A stretch of 36,263 nucleotides of DNA from Planctomycetota bacterium. Its GTDB lineage: Bacteria; Planctomycetota; Uabimicrobiia; Uabimicrobiales; JABWCH01. Below are positions 14,377 to 22,732 of this stretch, piece after piece. A model generated the notes under the pieces. The model ran no database searches and had not been told where the DNA came from. It saw nothing but the letters and a program-made list of their open reading frames with translations. The stretch covers positions 1 to 36,263 of the forward strand of contig JAGOMP010000028.1 in assembly GCA_017993505.1 (NCBI GenBank), given 5' to 3'. Every line of letters begins with the position of its first letter. Position 1 is the stretch's first letter. The position numbers were made by a program, and so were the translations under genes.

Positions 14377-15144
14377 GTGAAATCTTATGAAGAATTAAGT
14401 CTAAAAAAACCGCTAGAATGTAAAACGTATAGAGAAGATTCTGATTATATAACTCAAGCCATGGAGTCTATTCTTGAAAAAAATGAAAAAATGGGGAATA
14501 ATAGGATAATCATTAATACTAATTTAAAAAGAGGTTTGCCATTAGAAAATATAAATAAAATTGCAGGTCCGATGATTGAAGCATGGGCATTTGATGTTTT
14601 CAGTGATTTAAATGAAGATCCTAACAACGAATATAATTTAATAAATGTTGAAGCTCAAGAAAGATTGGCAATGGCAGATATAATTCTTCAGTTTCAAAAA
14701 AATAATCATTATATTACTGGCAATGTTGATGTTAAAGCAACTTCTGAAGATATACAAACATCTGGGAAAAGTCCTAATATAACATCATTTAGTAGAATAA
14801 GAACAGCTTATGTTGAAGATCCAGACTTTATGTTTATTATCCTAAGCATAAAACATAAGGTATATTCTAAAAAAAATGAAGTTACACGACTTTTTGAAGG
14901 AATAATGGAAATTACAGATTTTAATGCATATGATTTGAAATATATATCTACTGAAGATATTTCATACAACCCTGCACTTGGGACCGGACAAATTCAAATA
15001 AAAGATATCCATTATGTGACACGAACAGAAAGAACGACTTGGGAATTTTGTCAATTATTGGATTATAAATATATGCATTCTTCAAGGAGAACTTTTAAAG
15101 ATTGGTATAGAGAGGCTAAAAGATGGGGCTGGATAAAGGAGTAA
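14377..15144 (+). CDS. Type II restriction endonuclease, HpaI-like
   Basis: 255 residues. Blocks such as RIIINTNLKRGLPLENINK, AGPMIEAWA, NLINVEAQERL, NVDVKATS, GKSPNITSFSRIRTAYV and DISYNPALGTGQIQIKDIHY agree, from memory, with R.HpaI (254 residues), which cuts GTTAAC to blunt ends. Likely catalytic residues are D101 in ADIILQF and D118/K120 in NVDVK, the PD-(D/E)xK pattern. The start is GTG at 14377, behind AAAGGAG. The downstream methyltransferase overlaps by 22 bp, so the two form an operon. No GTTAAC was seen in the window by eye, consistent with that specificity. Confidence 0.88.
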   Translation: MKSYEELSLKKPLECKTYREDSDYITQAMESILEKNEKMGNNRIIINTNLKRGLPLENINKIAGPMIEAWAFDVFSDLNEDPNNEYNLINVEAQERLAMADIILQFQKNNHYITGNVDVKATSEDIQTSGKSPNITSFSRIRTAYVEDPDFMFIILSIKHKVYSKKNEVTRLFEGIMEITDFNAYDLKYISTEDISYNPALGTGQIQIKDIHYVTRTERTTWEFCQLLDYKYMHSSRRTFKDWYREAKRWGWIKE

Positions 15145-16070
15145 AAATACAACTGTTATTAGGCGATGTATTAGATAAAATTCAGGATATTGAAGACAAA
15201 TCTATAGATTTAGTAGTCACAGATCCACCCTATAATCTCAATAAAGATTATGGTAAAACAAAAGATAATTTAATTCATGATGATTATATAGAATTTACAA
15301 GAAATTGGGTTAAGGAAGCATATAGAGTACTGAAAAAAAGTGGTACGATTTATATATTTATGGGAACAAGGTATATTTCCTATCTTTATATGATTTTAGA
15401 GCAAGAGTTGGGCATGAAGTTTAATTCTTGGATTACTTGGCACTATACACAAGGTATAGGTAAAAAAAAAGGATTTAGCCCAAGACATGATGATATTTTA
15501 ATGTTTAATAAATCAGATGATTTTACCTTTAATCTTGATAGTGTTAGAGTTCCACAAAAATATTATAGAAGCATAAATAATATGAGAGGAGCAAATCCTG
15601 GGAATGTATGGGAATTTTCCCATGTTCATTATTGTAATAATAATAGGAAAAAACATCCAACTCAAAAGCCAGAAGCTCTTTATGAGAGAATGATCTTAGC
15701 AAGTTCTAATGAAGGAGATACTGTCTTGGACTGCTTTTTAGGTAGTGGAACTGCTGCAAGAGTTTCTCAACAATTAAATCGTAATTTTATTGGAATTGAG
15801 ATAAACCCTGAATATATTGAAATTTCAAAAAAAAGATTAGAAGAGCCTTTTAATGGTTTTGATAGTACTGATAAACGAATGGTGAGAATTCCTAATGATT
15901 TAAATGATAAAAACATTAGAGATAGATATGTTGAAAATCACATAGAATGGTTTCTACAAAATCATGAAGGTGATATCCAAAAATTTTTGCAGGATATAGA
16001 AAAAAAATATGATAACAATGAAAAACTTTATGAACAAATGATGATGGATTTTTGCATTATAAAGAAATGA
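15123..16070 (+). CDS. Adenine-N6 DNA methyltransferase (beta class), partner of the HpaI-like enzyme
   Basis: 315 residues. Motif IV comes first, VVTDPPYNL (D34-Y37), and the SAM-binding motif later, TVLDCFLGSGTAARV (about 200-214), then IGIEINPEYIEI. This order and DPPY mark a beta-class amino-methyltransferase. It should protect host DNA by methylating adenine in the same site as the endonuclease, probably GTTAAC. Its start lies inside the endonuclease gene (22-bp overlap) behind AGAGAGG. The C-terminal tail past about 245 is charged and helical. A terminator follows at 16178-16210. Confidence 0.93.
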   Translation: MGLDKGVKIQLLLGDVLDKIQDIEDKSIDLVVTDPPYNLNKDYGKTKDNLIHDDYIEFTRNWVKEAYRVLKKSGTIYIFMGTRYISYLYMILEQELGMKFNSWITWHYTQGIGKKKGFSPRHDDILMFNKSDDFTFNLDSVRVPQKYYRSINNMRGANPGNVWEFSHVHYCNNNRKKHPTQKPEALYERMILASSNEGDTVLDCFLGSGTAARVSQQLNRNFIGIEINPEYIEISKKRLEEPFNGFDSTDKRMVRIPNDLNDKNIRDRYVENHIEWFLQNHEGDIQKFLQDIEKKYDNNEKLYEQMMMDFCIIKK

Positions 16071-16177
16071 TAATGGAAGGATATTTTTTTCATAAGTATG
16101 AAAGATAGGATAAAAATGTTTCCATTGTGAAAGATGAATTTTATGAGATAAGTTATGTAGAGGAAGGAATAAAAGGA

Positions 16178-16210
16178 ACTTGCGTGTTTTGTAGAACACG
16201 CAAGTTTTTT
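16178..16210 (+). terminator. Terminator between convergent methyltransferase and aminotransferase genes
   Basis: An 11-bp perfect stem, acttgcgtgtt / aacacgcaagt with loop ttgtag, then T-run. It lies five bases from the end of the convergent aminotransferase gene and could serve both directions. Confidence 0.88.
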
Positions 16211-16214
16211 AATT

Positions 16215-17318
16215 TTATAGTAATTCTTTGAAAATCTTGAGACCTCGTTCAATGGTTTCTTCTGTCACTGCAAAGGAAATGCGGAAGTTTGTGTTGGTAC
16301 GGCTGAATGCACCGCCAGGAATGATGAGCATTTCTTTGTCTAGTGCTGCTCTTATGAATTCATCAGCGTCTTTGTATTTTTTGGGTATTTCTGGGAACAT
16401 GTAAAAAGAGCCTTGTGGTTTTTGAACGTTGTATCCTATTTCTTTAATTCCGTTGTAGATCATGTCTCTCTTTTTTCTATAGCTTTCAATATAAGAAGAC
16501 ATGTCAAGATCAAAAGCTTGCACACATGCATATTGTGCAGGTGTAGGAGCACAGACAAAAGAAAATTGTTGCAGTGTGAGCATTTTGTCTAGGATAGATT
16601 TTGGACCAGCTGCGTATCCCATTCGCCAACCTGGCATTGCATATGTTTTGGAATAGCCAGCAAGGAGGAGTGTTTTTTCAGGATACAGAGGTGCCATAGA
16701 ATGGTATGTACCATCATATACAAATTCGTCATAAATTTCATCGGAAATGATGATGAGGTCATGTTTTCTAGCAATTTCTGCAACTTGTTTGAGAATAGGT
16801 AATGGTGTGACTGCACCTGTTGGATTGGATGGATTATTTAAAATAATCAACTTTGTTTTGTCTGTAATTTGTTCTTCAATTTTTTCTGGTTTAATTTGAA
16901 AATCAGGATACAGGTCATAATATTTTACTACTCCGCCAGTAAGTAAAATAAGATTCTTATACATGACGAAGTATGGATCTGGAAGTAAAACTTCATCTCC
17001 TAGATTAATAAGAACCAACATAGCCAATAGTAGACCGCCAGAGGTACCAGATGTAATAAAAATATTTTCTGGATTATACTCTCTTGTTTTTAATAAATGT
17101 TCTCGGACTTGGTTTCTTAGTGGCTCAATTCCTTGGGTCACACTGTATCTGTTACACCCTTTTTGAATGGCTTCAATGGCTGCTTGTTTTAGTGGTTCTG
17201 GGACATCGTAATCAGCTTGTCCAATAGAGAAATTAACGGGATTTTCAATTTTTGCCGCTAAATCGAACACTTTGCGAATTCCTGACACGGAAATGTCTTT
17301 CACTCTTTCTGCAAACAT
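16215..17318 (-). CDS. PLP-dependent aminotransferase, class I/II (aspartate/aromatic type)
   Basis: 367 residues, a fold-type I aminotransferase. Seen: TSGTSGGLLLAM (phosphate-binding loop region, about 90-101), NNPSNPTGA (161-169), SDEIYDEF (192-199), the PLP lysine in GYSKTYAMPGWRMGY (K224), and FRISFAV near the C-terminus with the substrate-binding Arg. It moves an amino group between an amino acid and a 2-oxo acid in the cytoplasm; the exact amino acid is not decidable. Start behind AAAAGGTGA. It has its own upstream gap and terminator (17386-17411), so it is probably a separate transcript. A fragment like its 3' part lies at 14113-14153. Confidence 0.9.
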   Translation of the reverse strand: MFAERVKDISVSGIRKVFDLAAKIENPVNFSIGQADYDVPEPLKQAAIEAIQKGCNRYSVTQGIEPLRNQVREHLLKTREYNPENIFITSGTSGGLLLAMLVLINLGDEVLLPDPYFVMYKNLILLTGGVVKYYDLYPDFQIKPEKIEEQITDKTKLIILNNPSNPTGAVTPLPILKQVAEIARKHDLIIISDEIYDEFVYDGTYHSMAPLYPEKTLLLAGYSKTYAMPGWRMGYAAGPKSILDKMLTLQQFSFVCAPTPAQYACVQAFDLDMSSYIESYRKKRDMIYNGIKEIGYNVQKPQGSFYMFPEIPKKYKDADEFIRAALDKEMLIIPGGAFSRTNTNFRISFAVTEETIERGLKIFKELL

Positions 17319-17385
17319 GATTTCACCTTTTCATTAAAAATACCAAGTTTATTGTTTTTATGCTTTTTTTATAAAAATAAAATAT

Positions 17386-17411
17386 CCTTAACTTTTCGTT
17401 AAGGGTTTTTT
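17386..17411 (-). terminator. Terminator after the small basic protein gene
   Basis: Stem ccttaac / gttaagg with loop ttttc, 57 bp past the stop codon. The minus transcript continues into a U-rich run, and the plus side also has a T-run, so it may be bidirectional. Confidence 0.7.
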
Positions 17412-17460
17412 CGATGTAAAGTTTTACGCATTTTTGACTAGATGGTTCTTATAGATGGAA

Positions 17461-17676
17461 TTATTTTCCTTTTTTTCCTGTTGTGGCTGCAGATGCTGAT
17501 TTTCCTTTTGATTTTTTCATTTTAAAACCAGCTCGCATTTTTGGTAAACCATAAACTGAATCGCCTTCTTTCCAAGTGCCTCTTTCTTGCATTAAGACGA
17601 CACGTTCGGTTCTTTTTAAAACGTTTCTATAACGTTTTAGTGTCGAGCCAACGCGTAAACTTTTGTGGATGGACAT
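17461..17676 (-). CDS. PVC-type small basic protein
   Basis: 71 residues starting MSIHKSLRVGSTLKRYRNVL, then KRTERVVLM..GTWKEGDSVYGLPKMR and a Lys-rich tail (KMKKSKGKSASAATTGKKGK). This matches the 'small basic protein' family described in Planctomycetes, Verrucomicrobia, Chlamydiae and Lentisphaerae, a short basic protein of unknown role with a ribosomal-protein-like look. Ribosome site GAAAGG about 8 nt before the ATG. Monocistronic: separated by 164 bp from the PhaR-like gene and with its own terminator. It is the best lineage marker in the window. Confidence 0.85.
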   Translation of the reverse strand: MSIHKSLRVGSTLKRYRNVLKRTERVVLMQERGTWKEGDSVYGLPKMRAGFKMKKSKGKSASAATTGKKGK

Positions 17677-17840
17677 GTTAAAAAACCTTTCTTTCGATTA
17701 TGTAAATTTTAAACGTATAAAATTTATTTTTGTAATTTTGTCCTTTGAGTTAGATTATTGACAAAATTGTATAAATATGTTTGAGTTCCTCTATTATTGC
17801 AAAATTTTTTGAAAAAGTATAGAAAATTTTTTTTTATTTG

Positions 17841-18311
17841 TTATTTTTGCAAATATTTTTGTATTTTTTTTTCTAGTTTAGTTAATTTTTCTTCTAATTG
17901 TTGAAATTCTTTTCTAGTTGGTATGTTAAATTTATCTAAAATAAATTGCATAAGAAAATCAAGTCGTTCTTCCCATTTATTAGGATCATTTTCTTTTGTA
18001 ATAGTTTCTTCAATAGATAATGCTGTTTCTCCAATAGTATGGACTATTTTTTTTGCATATCCATACATAGAATCGCTCCCTTTTCGTAGGATTTCTGCAA
18101 AGAATGAAGAGGAGTATCGCTGTTGTTTTTTTGTTCGATTTGCAATGATTTGTGACAATATTGCTGCAGTTATATCTTCATTAGTTTCATTATCTATGAT
18201 TTGAATAGATTCATTTTGTTGTACAAATTTTTCAATTTCTTCAAATGTTATGTATTTTTTTAGGGTAGAATCATACATTTTTCTATTAGCGTAGCGTTTG
18301 ATGTAGTGCAC
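17841..18311 (-). CDS. PhaR-like regulator (PHB/PHA accumulation DNA-binding domain)
   Basis: 156 residues from a GTG at 18311 behind AAGGAGA (5-nt spacing), 10 nt after the stop codon of the histidine kinase; a longer frame from 18353 would overlap the kinase and lacks a ribosome site. The N-terminus HYIKRYANRKMYDSTLKKYI (2-21) followed by TFEEIEKFV is the DNA-binding domain of PhaR-type regulators of polyhydroxyalkanoate synthesis. The C-terminus (130-156) is a short coiled coil (FQQLEEKLTKLEKKIQKY). No PHA synthase or depolymerase gene is near, so a storage role is not shown. Likely co-transcribed with the kinase. Confidence 0.8.
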   Translation of the reverse strand: MHYIKRYANRKMYDSTLKKYITFEEIEKFVQQNESIQIIDNETNEDITAAILSQIIANRTKKQQRYSSSFFAEILRKGSDSMYGYAKKIVHTIGETALSIEETITKENDPNKWEERLDFLMQFILDKFNIPTRKEFQQLEEKLTKLEKKIQKYLQK

Positions 18312-18321
18312 TAATGTCTCC

Positions 18322-20922
18322 TTATTTATCAAACACTCGATAAATATCTTCAATGTCGAATGGTTTTCTTAAATAGCCATCTGCTTGACCTACATATTTC
18401 ATAAGCGTAGCGTCTACAGCCTGTCCTGTGATCAAAATAATCTTTGCACTAGGTACTAATTGTTTTATTTTGTCAAATATATTAAGTTGATTACTTTGTT
18501 CTGTATGTTGTACATCTAAGAATATGTATGCATATTCTTCTTTTTTACAAAATTCAATAGCCTCAATAGGATCTTGGACTTTCCTTGCTGTCCAGCCTCT
18601 ATCTTCCAATACATAGGCAAGTAAATCTTGAACAGATTCTATATTCTCAATAATAAGAGCTCGCTTTTCTAAGGAAGATTGTGGTACTCCTTGAAATTTT
18701 ATGTTTTCTTTTTTCATAGAACTTTGTACTGTAACAGTTGTTGTTACAGGTAAGATAACAGTAAAGTTGCTTCCTAGACCCACTTTACTCGTAACGTTTA
18801 TGTCACCTCCATGCTGTTTTGCAATGTTGTAACATAATGTTAGTCCAATTCCCTGCCCAGGAAGATTTCCGCCCCCAAAGGATCCTTTTGTAGTATAAAA
18901 GGGTTCGAATATCTTGTCTAATTTTTCTGGTTCAATGCCCTGCCCTGTATCCTGAAATGAGATGTGAATCCATTGTTTATCTTCTGTTAAAGTTGTTGAA
19001 ATAGTGATAGTGCCTTTTTTTTCTATAGAATGGCATGCATTAATGAGTACGTTCATAAAAAGTTGTTGTATTTTCCCAACATTTAAGTAGGTTTTCGGCA
19101 ATTCTGGAAAATAATTTTTAATAATTTCCACGCCTTCGTTGTGCAATGCTGGTTCTGTTAATGTTAAAACATTTTCTAGAACATCGTGTAGATTGATGAA
19201 TTCCATGGTTTCACCTTTTTGTTTAGAAAAAGTGACGAGTCGTTCTGTGATTTCACAAGCTCGTTTAGATTGTTCAATGACGATGTTTACAAGTTTTTCT
19301 TTGTATTTTTCATTTTTAAGTGCAATTTGAGCAAATCCATACATGCTTGCAAAGATGTTGTTGAATTCATGCGAAATACCTGAAGCTAATAGACCAACTG
19401 CTGCCATTTTTTCTGTTTGAACGAGTTTTTGTTGCACTTTTTCAAATTCTTCTGTTCGTTCTTGAACTCTTTTTTCAAGTTCTTGGTTCCATTCTGCAAT
19501 TTCTTTTTCTTTTTGTTTGATTTCTTCATAAAAATAAGCATTTGATAGAGCAATAGCAATACAATCTGCTAAAATGCTTAATAATCGAGTATCTTCTTCA
19601 TTATAACTAGGTGCATTGATTCGATTAATAATGCAAAGGACACCAATTGTGTTTTCCATAGGTGGTACATTAGATGTATTGTTCCAAATAGGAACTGCAA
19701 GTAATGAGTCTTTGTTATTAGCAATTTGTTTTAAATCATCTGGCATATTTTCATATTTTTGATACAAGATGGGTTGGTTATTTTTTAGGATATTCTTAAT
19801 AGTGTGAGGAATGGGAATAGTGCGTATTTTTTCTTTTTCAATTCCATTGGCTGAGGCAATTTTTAATGTGTTGTTTTCTTGTAAAAATAAGAAACAGCGG
19901 CTTGTATTGAAAATTTGAGCTGCATAGTATGTTGCATCTTGTAAAATTAGATCTTGACATAAATATGAAGAAATTTTTTTAGTAGCATCTGATACAGCAA
20001 GTAAATTTTGTTGAAATAGTTGTTTTGCTTGGTAGTATTGAGCATTTTCTAAAACAATGGATGCTTGAAGTGCAATTTGTGTGAGTAGTTCTAGATCGTC
20101 TGTCTTAAATTTCCCTCGTATATGTGAATCTAATTGAATGATGCCCAAAATTTCTTTATTGCGAATAAGAGGAGCACAAATTACAGATAGAATGTTGTAG
20201 GAAATAATACTTTCTTGAGCATTGAATCGTTCATCATTCATGATATTTTCACAAAGTAAGGATTCTTTTGTTTGAAATACTTCTCGAACAATACTACCGC
20301 TTACTTTAGGATTGATAATTTCACCAGCTTGGCTAAGTCCGCCTGCTGCAGTTAATTTTTCTCGTGAACTGTCGTACAGTACAATAATAGCTCGATCTGC
20401 TGAAAATTCACTTAAAAGTATTTGTAGTAAACTATTAATTAAACTTTTAAGTTCACGACTTTCACTCAATGTATTGGCAACTTTATATAATATAGAAAGG
20501 CGACGTTCTGTTTTATTTCGTACATGAAGTGTGTCTAATATGTGTTTTGTATTTTTGTAGTATTGAAGGCGTGATTCTATTTTTGCTTCCAAGGTATCGT
20601 CTATGGCATTGGAATTTTGAATTTCAGTTGTGTCATCATTGTATAAAAATGTATAGTCACCTATATTGACAATATCGCCATGACTCAATACTGCATTCTC
20701 TACTTCTTCTCCATTAATGCAAAATTTATTCATAGAATCTAATGTTGACATAGATGCTACGTCATTATGTATTTGTATTTTAGCATGTTGTGATGCAATT
20801 TGAGTAGATGGTAGTCTGATTTTACAATTAGCACTACTTCCGATAATATCTCCATCATGGAGATTGATATTTTCTTGAATTTCTTGTAAATTTGATGCAT
20901 CCATAATAATGAATTGAGCCAC
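18322..20922 (-). CDS. FHA-GAF-GAF hybrid histidine kinase with C-terminal receiver
   Basis: 866 residues, soluble. Order: FHA domain (about 15-95: IIGSSANCKIRL, SQHAKI, GDYTFLY), two GAF domains (about 145-295 and 315-465), coiled coil (466-505), dimerisation/phosphoacceptor helix with GISHEFNN (H518), ATPase domain (N-box NVLINACHSI, G1 DTGQGIEPEKL, G2 GQGIGLTLCYNIAKQHGG), and a receiver domain (755-866). The receiver keeps D803 (IFLDVQ), T833 and K853, but its acidic pair is E759-N760 rather than two acids, so phosphorylation may be weakened. FHA binds phosphothreonine peptides in known cases, linking this kinase to Ser/Thr kinase signalling. The PhaR-like gene follows at 10 nt. Confidence 0.9.
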   Translation of the reverse strand: MAQFIIMDASNLQEIQENINLHDGDIIGSSANCKIRLPSTQIASQHAKIQIHNDVASMSTLDSMNKFCINGEEVENAVLSHGDIVNIGDYTFLYNDDTTEIQNSNAIDDTLEAKIESRLQYYKNTKHILDTLHVRNKTERRLSILYKVANTLSESRELKSLINSLLQILLSEFSADRAIIVLYDSSREKLTAAGGLSQAGEIINPKVSGSIVREVFQTKESLLCENIMNDERFNAQESIISYNILSVICAPLIRNKEILGIIQLDSHIRGKFKTDDLELLTQIALQASIVLENAQYYQAKQLFQQNLLAVSDATKKISSYLCQDLILQDATYYAAQIFNTSRCFLFLQENNTLKIASANGIEKEKIRTIPIPHTIKNILKNNQPILYQKYENMPDDLKQIANNKDSLLAVPIWNNTSNVPPMENTIGVLCIINRINAPSYNEEDTRLLSILADCIAIALSNAYFYEEIKQKEKEIAEWNQELEKRVQERTEEFEKVQQKLVQTEKMAAVGLLASGISHEFNNIFASMYGFAQIALKNEKYKEKLVNIVIEQSKRACEITERLVTFSKQKGETMEFINLHDVLENVLTLTEPALHNEGVEIIKNYFPELPKTYLNVGKIQQLFMNVLINACHSIEKKGTITISTTLTEDKQWIHISFQDTGQGIEPEKLDKIFEPFYTTKGSFGGGNLPGQGIGLTLCYNIAKQHGGDINVTSKVGLGSNFTVILPVTTTVTVQSSMKKENIKFQGVPQSSLEKRALIIENIESVQDLLAYVLEDRGWTARKVQDPIEAIEFCKKEEYAYIFLDVQHTEQSNQLNIFDKIKQLVPSAKIILITGQAVDATLMKYVGQADGYLRKPFDIEDIYRVFDK

Positions 20923-21047
20923 GTGAATACCCTGCTTTGCTAATTCTGTTGTTGAAGACAGATTATTTTAAAAGGATTGTTTCTACTGTAATATACGATA
21001 CAATATTTTTTTCATTAGAATCTTTTTGACCATGGGTATATTATTTC

Positions 21048-21287
21048 TTATTTTTCTTCATTGTCTTTTCTTAAGTCATGATATTGTTCTGGAAGTTTTT
21101 GATAGTCTTCCTCAAGTTCTTCATTGCTATGTTTCTGAGATATAGGAATAGTATTGTCATAGGATGCTAATTTATTTTCAATGTTGATCAGGCGTTTATT
21201 GATATTTTGTAAGTAATCTAATTGGTATAAATAAATAATTAAAAATCCAACTACTAATAAAATAGTACCAACTAGAAATCCTAACAT
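21048..21287 (-). CDS. Small single-helix membrane protein
   Basis: 79 residues from the ATG at 21287, chosen because GGGGAGA stands 5 nt before it; a frame from 21329 would add 14 residues and overlap the lgt end but has no ribosome site. One membrane helix (MLGFLVGTILLVVGFLIIYL, 1-20) is followed by a helical coiled-coil region (LQNINKRLINIENKL) and an acidic Glu/Lys tail. Not recognised. It lies 22 bp downstream of lgt copy 1 and is likely in its operon. Confidence 0.65.
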   Translation of the reverse strand: MLGFLVGTILLVVGFLIIYLYQLDYLQNINKRLINIENKLASYDNTIPISQKHSNEELEEDYQKLPEQYHDLRKDNEEK

Positions 21288-21309
21288 GAATTCTCCCCAT
21301 ATAAATTTC

Positions 21310-22590
21310 CTATCTGAAAACTTTCTCATTTTTTATTCCTTGTAAAAATGGAGTGATTCTATTTGTTAAAAAGATGGTAGTAGAAATGATAAATATTGGA
21401 ATACAAACAAATTGTGCCGCTGTAAGTCCTGTATTCCCAATAAAAGGTTCTACTCTATAGGTCTCAATGATAAATCGCATAGCACTATAGAGTATAAATA
21501 ATAAACAAGCTGTTTCACCATCATATTTTCTTTTTGGATAAAATAAAAGAAGGATAAAATATATCAATATTGCATGGAGTGAAGAATATATTTGTGTAGG
21601 GTAGACGGGACGAAAAAAATGATGATAAGCATCAGCAGGCATATGTTGTTCTAAGGCTTGCAAAATAACAAAGTTTGGAAGATAACGTTGATATTTTTGT
21701 GGCAAGTATTGTTTTTGGAGTTGTTGAATATTTATACCTCGTAAATGAAATTCTTCACTAACAATAGAATTTGCAGGAAATTGTACTGCAAAGATAGTAT
21801 GATCTGGACAAGATTGCCCATAACAACAACCAGTTAAATAACATCCTAAACGTCCAATGGAAAGACCAATGACAAGACAAAAGGCACATGTGTCCAATAT
21901 TTTAAAAAAAGACAATTTTTTAATGTACATATAGATAATTAAACAAACGAATGATAAAAGAAAACCACCATAAAAGACAAGTCCACTTTGCCAAAATGCA
22001 AACATCCTCCAATCGTATTGTTCCCAATAAAGGTAGCAATGTAGAAAACGACTCATTATAAAGAATGAAAGAATTATAAAACTAATATGAATGATTTTCT
22101 TGATTTTTGTTTGTTCTAAGAATTTTGTCTTTGCATGATGGTAATTTCTATATGCATAGTAAACTATCCATCCTAAGAAAAGGAAATCAAATATATAAAA
22201 AGATCCTAGTTGTACTGCAATTATTTTTCTATATTTAATGGCTATAGTTATGACCATTGCTATTATGATTGGTAGAATAGATTTTGTATTATAATACATT
22301 GCCACAACAAGTAAACACGTAGGAATAATTGCGAAAAAATTGATTTTTTCAAAAATGTTAAACAAATTAAAATTAAAAAGTTCAGTATGTTGAAAAACAA
22401 AAAAGGCACGAGCACCTATGAGACTAGCAAGTAAAATAATTAAAAGAAGGTCATAAACAAGGTCATCTGAAAATTTTTGTTCCTTAAATCGTAATTTACC
22501 AATAAATAGACAAACTACAAATGCTAATCCTAACATAAAGCCATAGCTATAAACAGAATAATTGCCTATATGAAATAAAATTGGTTTCAT
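21310..22590 (-). CDS. lgt: Prolipoprotein diacylglyceryl transferase, copy 1
   Basis: 426 residues, a multi-span membrane enzyme that moves a diacylglyceryl group from phosphatidylglycerol to the lipobox cysteine of prolipoproteins. Seen: N-terminal MKPILFHIGNYSVYSYGFML, SGLVFYGGFLLS, the signature IGRLGCYLTGCCYGQSCP, and PTQIYSSLHAI with C-terminal helices. It is far longer than E. coli Lgt (291): extra helices lie at about 80-190 and an extra soluble stretch (LRGINIQQLQKQYLP) follows the signature. It is the second gene of a tandem pair; about four fifths of residues look identical to copy 2. Confidence 0.9.
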   Translation of the reverse strand: MKPILFHIGNYSVYSYGFMLGLAFVVCLFIGKLRFKEQKFSDDLVYDLLLIILLASLIGARAFFVFQHTELFNFNLFNIFEKINFFAIIPTCLLVVAMYYNTKSILPIIIAMVITIAIKYRKIIAVQLGSFYIFDFLFLGWIVYYAYRNYHHAKTKFLEQTKIKKIIHISFIILSFFIMSRFLHCYLYWEQYDWRMFAFWQSGLVFYGGFLLSFVCLIIYMYIKKLSFFKILDTCAFCLVIGLSIGRLGCYLTGCCYGQSCPDHTIFAVQFPANSIVSEEFHLRGINIQQLQKQYLPQKYQRYLPNFVILQALEQHMPADAYHHFFRPVYPTQIYSSLHAILIYFILLLFYPKRKYDGETACLLFILYSAMRFIIETYRVEPFIGNTGLTAAQFVCIPIFIISTTIFLTNRITPFLQGIKNEKVFR

Positions 22591-22732
22591 ACTGATTACT
22601 TTCTTTTAAAATTCATACTCTATTGATGCTATTTTTATAATACTAAGATTATGACTAATCTTTTCAATGATTATCACTAAATTGCTAAAATAACAATCAC
22701 TAAGTTTATTTCTTTTGAAAAATAGAGTGATT

